DNA of 64,000 bases, taken from Selaginella moellendorffii. Taxonomy: Eukaryota > Streptophyta > Lycopodiopsida > Selaginellales > Selaginellaceae. This document shows, piece after piece, positions 57,388 through 64,000 of this stretch. Under the pieces are notes generated by a model. It was not told the DNA's origin. It saw nothing but the letters and a program-made list of their open reading frames with translations, and did not search any database. The stretch spans positions 341,972 through 405,971 of the forward strand of contig NW_003314388.1 in assembly GCF_000143415.4 (NCBI RefSeq). Direction: 5' to 3'. A program made the position numbers and the translations under genes. How positions within the stretch are numbered: the first letter of the stretch is position 1; each line of letters starts with the position of its first letter.

Positions 57388-60300
57388 TTAATGAATCTCA
57401 CCTTGAACCCGGGTTATGAATGCTCTTGCTGCATCTCTTGCATGGTCTGGCAAGGTGATGGTGGCACTCTGCTTCCGCATCCAACCATGCACAACATTAT
57501 CCACTGATATGCTCATGCTGGGATCCCTTGGATTCAGCACCCATCTCTTTTCTAGGCAATCCTTCGTATATCCGGAACTTGGCTTGAACCACTCCACAGT
57601 TACATTGAAGGAGTTAGTTTCCGCGTCCTCCTCTGCATCAGTGATGCAGCGCCCCACCCATATCATTTGTTTTTTATTACTGGGTCTGACAAGCACGACC
57701 ATTCCTTTGCAGACCTGTACTGGATTGAATGCTGAATCCGGCTTCTTGTTCCTCGGCCCACAATAGTGATCCTCAACATCGTTATCTGTCACTGCATTTC
57801 CAGAGGACATTGTTTCGGTACTATCTGGTGCTCTGGGTTCTGGCCAAAAGGACTCTTCCAATTCTTCATATACAACCGGCCCATTTTGGATAGCAGATAT
57901 AATCTTCTCCCAGTATTCGAGCAAAGGCTTGCACCTCTTAAAATAGGATTCTCCACCAAACACCAACCCCCTCTTCTAGAAGGCAATATGCTGTCTAATC
58001 CCGGCCACTATACTTTCCTGGTCTTTGAGTCCATCCGGGTGCATTGGCCGTGGGGAACCCTGAGGAATCATAGGTTCCCCAGTTATGGGATCTCTCTTGA
58101 AGAGTTCAATGCCGTCCACTGGCAGCCACACTGTGTCCCATTCTCTCATCTTGTACCTCATCACTGGAGCACCGTCACGCATGCTGAAATGAAACTGAAG
58201 AGGCTTGGAGTGGCCAATCAGCGTTTCGGATCCGTCCCTGATGTAGCCTCTAACAAACCCCTTAAAGTCTGGAACCTTTGTCACAAGTGCAGCTTCAACA
58301 GTGCCTTTGATGCAATTTTGGAATTCATCGTAGAGTTGTGAGAGGGTGAGGACATTGGATCGCCGGAGGGACTCTGCCAGGTGACTGAACATGGCATCGA
58401 CGTCTTCATGAGTGTGCCCAACCATGAGAAAGCCAAGTGTAACCGTTTCAAATATGCCTTTGGCAACAAGCATCGCCAAGTACGCGAAGACGTACATGTT
58501 TTTGTTCTCACTGCCAGCATTGTCTGTTTGGAGCAGAAGATGGGGTGGAAGGCCACATTGGCTGCAAGAACTTCCTTGAGATTTTGCTTCGTTTGGATGA
58601 GGCTGTGCATTCACCGGGCGACCAGCCTCGTCGGAATGGCATGAGGCCTCACGTGATAACCCTACAATCTGACGGCCAACATATTCACTGGGATGGCATG
58701 GGGCCCCACACGATACTGCAAGCCTTTGCTCCTCCTCCAGCTGAACCCTGTATGGGGTTCGATCGACAAGGGCCTTATGCAAGGGTTGGCCGTTCAGCTC
58801 AGTCTGCGCACTTTGCAGAGACCTTAAGTGTTTTGCTAGGGACGCAATCATCATGTTTGCACCCCCGCCACCCCATAGAGGTACAAAGAAGTTCCCATAG
58901 TTCTGGGCACCATGCCCATGAGCGATTATGCCAAACAGAGACACAGGCAGCTGCATGGATGAAGAGATTGCCTTGGGGGCAGGATTGAGTCGAGGTAAGC
59001 ACGTCTTTTTTTGGTCCATTTTGTCGTGGATGATGCAGAGGTAAGAGTCAGGTCTCTCCATGGAGAGAATCCTATTATGATAATATGCAGTCCTGCAGCT
59101 TCTCTGCTCGATGTTGTGGTCGAGCCGCCTTCTAACCAACGTCTCTCGCTCTTGAGCGCTGCAAGAATTCTTCGACAAAGCCATTTTGATAGCAGTGCAC
59201 TCGTCACACTTTAAAAAGCTGGAGTACTTTCCTATACTCACATCCTTGAACCTGTTGCTCCACAATCTACTAAATCTAGATTGGCTCAGCTTTCTGTAGC
59301 CATTACTCTGGAGTTCCCGATTCACATCTTCCAATATGGCCCCTTTGGTATACATGGAAGGGAGAACTCGTTGGGTGTCTCGTGTTCCATCTTCCAAGAG
59401 GCGGGTTTTATGTGGTTGCTGCTCGCTACATGTGTCGACAAACCTCTTGAAGATTGCCTCTCCATATACAACATGACCCCTGGTTTTGTGCGTACCGTCA
59501 TTCCCATGGACTGTCTGTTGAACCCTTTGTTCCTCGAACTCAGTTTTGATTATGTAGAATGTGCTTCGAGGGACTCCATAAATGATTCTCCATGCCTTCA
59601 TGCAGACCAAACCCCTCTGGAAGACCATGCCCCCCACCTGATGTTCTGAAGCATCAACAGATGACCGTAATGCCTCATACACAAAATTGCGAGCTGCCTT
59701 CCAGGACAATGTCTTGTATCTTGCTCTCTCCTCTTCAATAGCATCCCAATCAGCATGTTGACAGCACCTCCTCTTGCAACAAGCAACTGTCGAGACCATT
59801 CGAACCTCCATCGCTATTTTCTGCCTTTTCGGTTTGTTGCTCAGATCCCTTTGGCTGCGCTGTATGAAGGTGTACTTTCTTTTCCCATGAAGAGATGTTC
59901 TGTCATCAGTTGTAGTGGTGTTTGATTGTGAATCCTTCACATTCTCAAACACTAAATGCCTCAATTTCCACCGCACAATGCTTCCAATAGTCAGACTGTT
60001 TTCTTCTGTGTCAACAACCTCTAAAATCGCAACTCCAATATCATCCCAGCCCAATTCTTGATTAGCAACCGCATCTCTTGGATCGACAACTGTGGCTAAG
60101 CCCTCAGCTACCACCTCCCCCTCGGGGTTGTTTAGAAACACCTTTGCCTGAATCCATGTAGCACGGTTCTTAAGATCCACGGAGGGAACATGCGTCGCAC
60201 TTGTGCTGTCCCCAACATCTGCTTTCTTCTGCAGATTTTTCAAGGCAACAACAACATTTACCCCGACGACCATCTTTCCTCGTTCAATAGCGACCACATT

Positions 60301-60456
60301 CCCATCGAAGACAGTCTCTACTGATACAGCAGCATTGCCTTCCCCAAGCCTTTGACAGTGTATAACAAAGTTCCGATCCATAGACACAAGGGTCCCTTTT
60401 GCAACTCTCTTCCCACCATTCAAAATGTAAACCTTTTCCCCAACCCTGAAGGCCAT
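57388..60456 (-). CDS. Tn-A copy 2 DDE transposase, main ORF intact
   Basis: ORF 60,456-57,976 (826 residues, ATG start) followed in the same frame, after one TAG, by 57,975-57,388 (a further roughly 192 codons with no stop). Residues 1-165 hold two repeats like the VAKGTLV...LGEGNAAVSV domain seen at the N-terminus of plant En/Spm-type proteins (DUF8039-like, tentative). Next come a Cys-rich CCKRRCCQH cluster and a CDEC pair. Then the catalytic core: D478/D481 (HDKMDQKKT), D645 (TDNAGSENKN) and E684 (GHTHEDVDAMFS), the arrangement of DUF7869/Sola-like DDE transposases. The C-terminal part has GMVVLVRP and IWVGR motifs and may be a chromatin- or DNA-binding end domain. The TAG is preceded by TTGCCTTC, so it may be the 3' end of a short intron rather than a real stop. 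It probably catalyses excision and insertion of both copies. Confidence 0.82.
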
Positions 60457-60831
60457 TCTGAAAGTGCAGAAAAGAAGTTAAGACCATACAAAAAATGATG
60501 GAGAATGGCCTAAATCATAACATACCAAACAACCTCAATAGCATGAGGCCACATACAAAAATATATACAGTTGCAGCAAGGACAAAGGAATATGGCAAAA
60601 GGCTAGCAGGGGCCAAAGATGGTATGAGGCCTCATGCCATCTTGATATACACACAGCTGCAGGCAAGTAAAAACATACATGACAATACGCTAGCCATGAA
60701 ATTGCAAGGGCCCAAGATGGCATGTGGCCTCATGCCATTTCTAAATGTGGTCCTAAACCATTCCATGGTGAACATACCAGGAAGCACAAGTGCCGAATAT
60801 CAAGAGGAAGCGGTAGCCACACCAAAGACAG

Positions 60832-60950
60832 TGCCGCTCGCAACACCGCAACTACTCGTAGCGCCGCTCGCAACACCGCAACTGCTCGTAGCGCCGCTCG
60901 CACAAACTGCCACTCGCATAAACTGCCGCTCGCAATGGTGCTCGCAATGC
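60832..60950. repeat. Tandem repeats, copy 2
   Basis: Counterpart of 37,018-37,140 with a few transitions. Confidence 0.75.
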
Positions 60951-61742
60951 CGCAACCGCTTGTAGACGCATAAACCACAGCTCACAACGCCGCTTACACA
61001 AGCAGCGCTCACTGCGCTCAGCGGAACCAAGAACACGGCGGGAATGAGTTCGAGAATTCAAAAATAACACACGCTTGAACGTCACATCAAATCCTCTGAC
61101 AAACCAAATCTTATGATTCCTCTGACAAATTTCAAACTGAGTAGCTTCTAGACTTTGCTATCGGAGGTTGAACTTTGTCACATCATGTCCTTGCCTCGAT
61201 CCAGCTGTGCCATGTCAGTGATTCGAACTTTGCCATGCCATGTCAGCGATCCGTGCCAAGATTATTCGCCGTGTAAAGGAATAATTATGCTATGTGTGTA
61301 CGTCCATTTATGGCAATATAAGGCCACACGCCATTCAAAGAATAATGCTAGTCGAGCATTTTTTGGTGCATTTTTGGGTTCAAAATTGCATGAGCCCACA
61401 CACTATAAAGTTTACCTGTACCAAAAATAGAAACAGCTTTATTTACTTGGGAATTTAAGTGGTTGAGGCATTTTTAAACTTACAAACACATGCCCTACTT
61501 ACATTCATTTGGTTGCTTAAAATTCAAAAATATTATAAACCTTTCTTTTTGCATTTTCAATGTTTTCAATTATGGTTTTTGATTTTCGTAGGACCAGCCT
61601 AGTAATCTATTTGCATCCCGTCATGTTTATAGCTAGCTTTCGTTTGTCCCCTTCGCTGGCCTGAGATACATCTGCTCGGAATCTGCTTCTTACAGCATTT
61701 GCCAAGAAAGGGCATCTTTCTTCACGCAGCATTTGCCACATG

Positions 61743-61774
61743 TTTAGGGTTAGGGTTTAGGGTTTAGGGTTTAG
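61743..61774 (+). repeat. Interstitial telomere-like tract, copy 2
   Basis: TTTAGGG units, one fewer than in copy 1, at the homologous position. Confidence 0.9.
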
Positions 61775-63016
61775 CAATTCAGTAGCTTGATAAACATGCA
61801 AATACAGAATTTGATGCAAAATCCTTTGATATGTCACAATGCCCCTAGGACCATAAACACATTTCAATAGAGAGGGTCCTTTCATTTCATAACTCCTTAC
61901 GTAGATCTTGGTGAAACCAGAGTTAGTGAAGTTGGTTTCTTGTGATCCCGCATCTGATTGTGATGTCCCTTTGCAGTGTCGATGGAAAGGTCAATGCACA
62001 CCAAACTGTAGAATCTTGGAGCAAAATAACAGTCGGATCTATGGCAAATGCCCCTGAAACATTGTAAGGCTCGTGTGGTCTCATGTGGTGTCCGATCGAG
62101 ATGCTTCTTTGCAGGGTCATCAAGAAGGACATTGTATACCATTCTGTAAAATCTAGTTGCGATCTAACGGTTGGATCTCCAGGAAACTCAAAACAATCTC
62201 GCACGTGTCAGAATATTCTAGGAATATACTCCTATGTGCTCCTGAAAATGGCATGCGGCCCCACGCCATTCAAGAGATAACGCCAGATGACGCCGAGCAT
62301 TTTTTGGTGCATTTTTTGGGATCAAAATTGCATGAGCCCACACGCTTGAACGTCACATCAAATCCTCTGACAATTTATTTAGCTGAATATCTGGCATTTT
62401 TGGAAATACAAGATGCTTTGGAATATCCAATCATGCATGGTATAAATATAGCGAGGGTATTAAATGATATCCCAATCATGATCTTTCTTTTGGATTTCGC
62501 GTGCATGCAGTCCGAGGAATGATGACGTTGCGGATTTCTTTTGGATTTCACGCATGCGCGCGCCGATCCAGAAATTAATGGTGGCGCCCAAGTCCGAGGA
62601 ATGATGACGTGGCGGGATTACCAACCGTCGTGACATTTCGCGCGTGTGAGGTTAGGTTTTGCATTTTGCTTCGTACTCGCGCTCGCACACTCGCGCTCGC
62701 ATCGCACTCCCACTCGCGCTCCCACTTCTCTACAGGTTTCTTGTGTGCATTGGCGTCCACTCGCACTTGCATCACACTCGCGCTCGCATCGCGCTCGTGT
62801 GCATCGGCGTCCACTTCAAGACACACCCAGTTTGTAACTTCGCCGCCAACTCCGCTGCCCACTCCGCCACCCACACGCAGCCCACTTGGCGTCCCGGGAG
62901 ATTTCAGCACCACTCTCCAACTGTAAGTGGCAGAGTAGCCTTGCTACTACGATCCGCTGCACACACAGTGCACATTCGCTAGCGAGTCCGGTTGTCACGC
63001 CTCCATTCGGCTTCAA

Positions 63017-64000
63017 ATGGTAAGTCTTTTAGGCCAAGTAGAAAATGGCATGAGGCCACATGCCATTCAGTAGCAACATTGGCATGCACCGATTGGGCTC
63101 TCGAGTGCAGTCCGGTTATAGATGGCGTGTAGCCTCACGCCATCTTAGGATGCAGCCTCAAGACATCTGATGCAGTGGTGAATGGCGTGTGGCCTCACGT
63201 TATTTCCAGCTACTAGCTTTTCATCTGTCAGCTCTAATTGTTGTGCATTTCTAAACAGGCGAGGAATTGCATTCTTCTTCCAGCCACTGTCAATGTGGAT
63301 GCAGAGAAGGGGGAGGAGCTCACCAGTTGGACTTTCGGGATGGAAGGCGAGGATCTGAGGCTGTACAATATAGATGGTGGGAGAAAAGAATGCATGGGGA
63401 TCCTCATCCAAGTGACAGACACTCCATGCAGTTCCATGCAAGAATATGGACTGGCACTTGTGGTAGAGACAGCGTCTGCCTTCAAGATCCACCTTGCACA
63501 TCCTAGCGGCTTCCCGGAGGGGGGCAGCGGCTATGAGGAATTCCTAGAGGGAGCTAGGGAGAGGTTGTCCAGGAGGCCCACAATTTCAAAGACGCTGCGG
63601 GTCTATGAAGATCACATGGAATCCACGGACCTCACCTACGGCGATGTTCAAAAACTATATTCCAACATTGAGCCGTTGAGAGTGACTCCAGTTTGCGAAG
63701 CAAAGGGGAAGGGGGTCGATCTGGAAACTACCTCGAAGCAGAAAAGGGTGGTCAAGCTCAAGCCGACGTCTGACTCTCCTGCTCCAAAAAAGAAGCTACT
63801 CAGTGATGCCATTGCCTCGGGTTCGAACACTACACCCACCAAAAAGAAGAGTCGCAAAGAGCAGAAAGAACAAGAAGAGGCAGCAAAAATCATCACAGAT
63901 AATAGTACTTGTTACTATTCCAACAAAGTATATACAATCGACGTGAGCCGTATCGACATCCAAAGCAAATACAACCACAGGCTAGTATCTGATGAGTGGG
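63017..64000 (+). CDS. Tn-A large gene, copy 2 (5' part only)
   Basis: ATG 63,017-63,019, intron 63,020-63,258, exon 2 from 63,259 open to the end of the window. The visible protein is nearly identical to copy 1 through the basic linker to the start of the ParB-like region (DVSRIDIQSKYNHR). Mostly synonymous or conservative changes; one Arg-to-Cys near 63,692. The 3' part, including the phosphatase-like domain, is outside the window. Confidence 0.8.

Larger units (their letters stand above)
60457..63016. promoter_or_regulatory. Divergent intergenic spacer of Tn-A copy 2
   Basis: Same organisation as 36,458-39,239 but about 220 bp shorter, mainly because one arm and the loop of the 192-bp palindrome and the GGTACC palindrome are missing near 60,535-60,560. 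Palindromes remain at about 60,619-60,640, 60,717-60,739, 61,310-61,335 and 62,247-62,270. Confidence 0.75.
56695..64000. mobile_element. Tn-A copy 2 (runs off the window)
   Basis: The left end is at 56,699 with the same terminus as copy 1. The preceding ATTT is its probable 4-bp target duplication, not verifiable because the right end is outside the window. Sequence is near-identical to copy 1 across 7.3 kb, with scattered substitutions (many transitions) and a few indels: loss of one arm of the 192-bp palindrome region, fewer telomere units, changes in tandem repeats. Confidence 0.92.

Overview
The window looks like nuclear DNA of a land plant. The visible gene remnants are plant families (a CBSX-type CBS-pair protein, a glycine-rich domain protein GRDP with DUF1399, a bulb-type lectin). 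The retroelements carry the plant-typical initiator-Met primer binding site TGGTATCAGAG, and the interstitial telomere repeat is TTTAGGG. Introns in the two host gene remnants are only about 42-72 nt, which fits a lycophyte such as Selaginella better than a seed plant. That species call is an inference. Most of the window is nested mobile DNA.

Layout. 1-14,450: AT-rich repeats, including a roughly 1.5-2 kb block present twice in direct orientation (about 200-2,200 and 12,780-14,325). Between the copies lie a decayed minus-strand Ty3/gypsy element, a solo LTR with a perfect 5-bp target duplication (3,983-4,904), and a GC-richer island holding two broken host genes (CBSX 8,200-8,918 plus; GRDP 9,075-11,9xx minus). 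14,455-21,746: a structurally complete LTR element (here Lt1) with 1,143-bp LTRs, PBS, PPT and target duplication GATAT but no coding capacity. It is inserted in an LTR of a second family (Lt2). 22,580-24,965 and 51,540-53,100: two halves of one decayed gypsy pol (RT, then RNase H and integrase), apparently split by about 26.6 kb of later insertions. 27,985-29,010 and 48,707-48,945: a roughly 96-bp satellite whose units each contain a hairpin. Into it is inserted a minus-strand Lt2 element (29,011-48,706, TSD GTAGC/GTGGC). Into the interior of that element is inserted a 12.6-kb DNA transposon (here Tn-A, 32,707-45,304). 53,410-54,273: an intact secreted B-lectin ORF. 55,879-56,520: a foldback element built from inverted Lt1 LTR ends. 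56,699 to the window end: a second copy of Tn-A.

Tn-A is the main discovery candidate. It has perfect 24-bp terminal inverted repeats and a 4-bp target duplication (CTTG), and two divergent genes. The minus-strand gene encodes a DDE-type transposase with the motifs TDNAGSENKN and GHTHEDVD (DUF7869/Sola-like). It is intact through its main ORF in the second copy and broken in the first. The plus-strand gene is a multi-exon gene whose inferred 1,630-codon product combines a ParB/sulfiredoxin-like region, a basic region, an acidic tract, a Pro/Thr repeat region and a C-terminal FCP1/NIF-type HAD phosphatase-like domain. About twenty copies of a 24-bp palindrome (halves AATGGCATG and CATGCCATT around GGCC) are scattered through the element: in the intergenic spacer, inside five introns of the large gene (in short introns just before the 3' splice site), and even inside exons of both genes. 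I did not find this palindrome outside Tn-A in the window.
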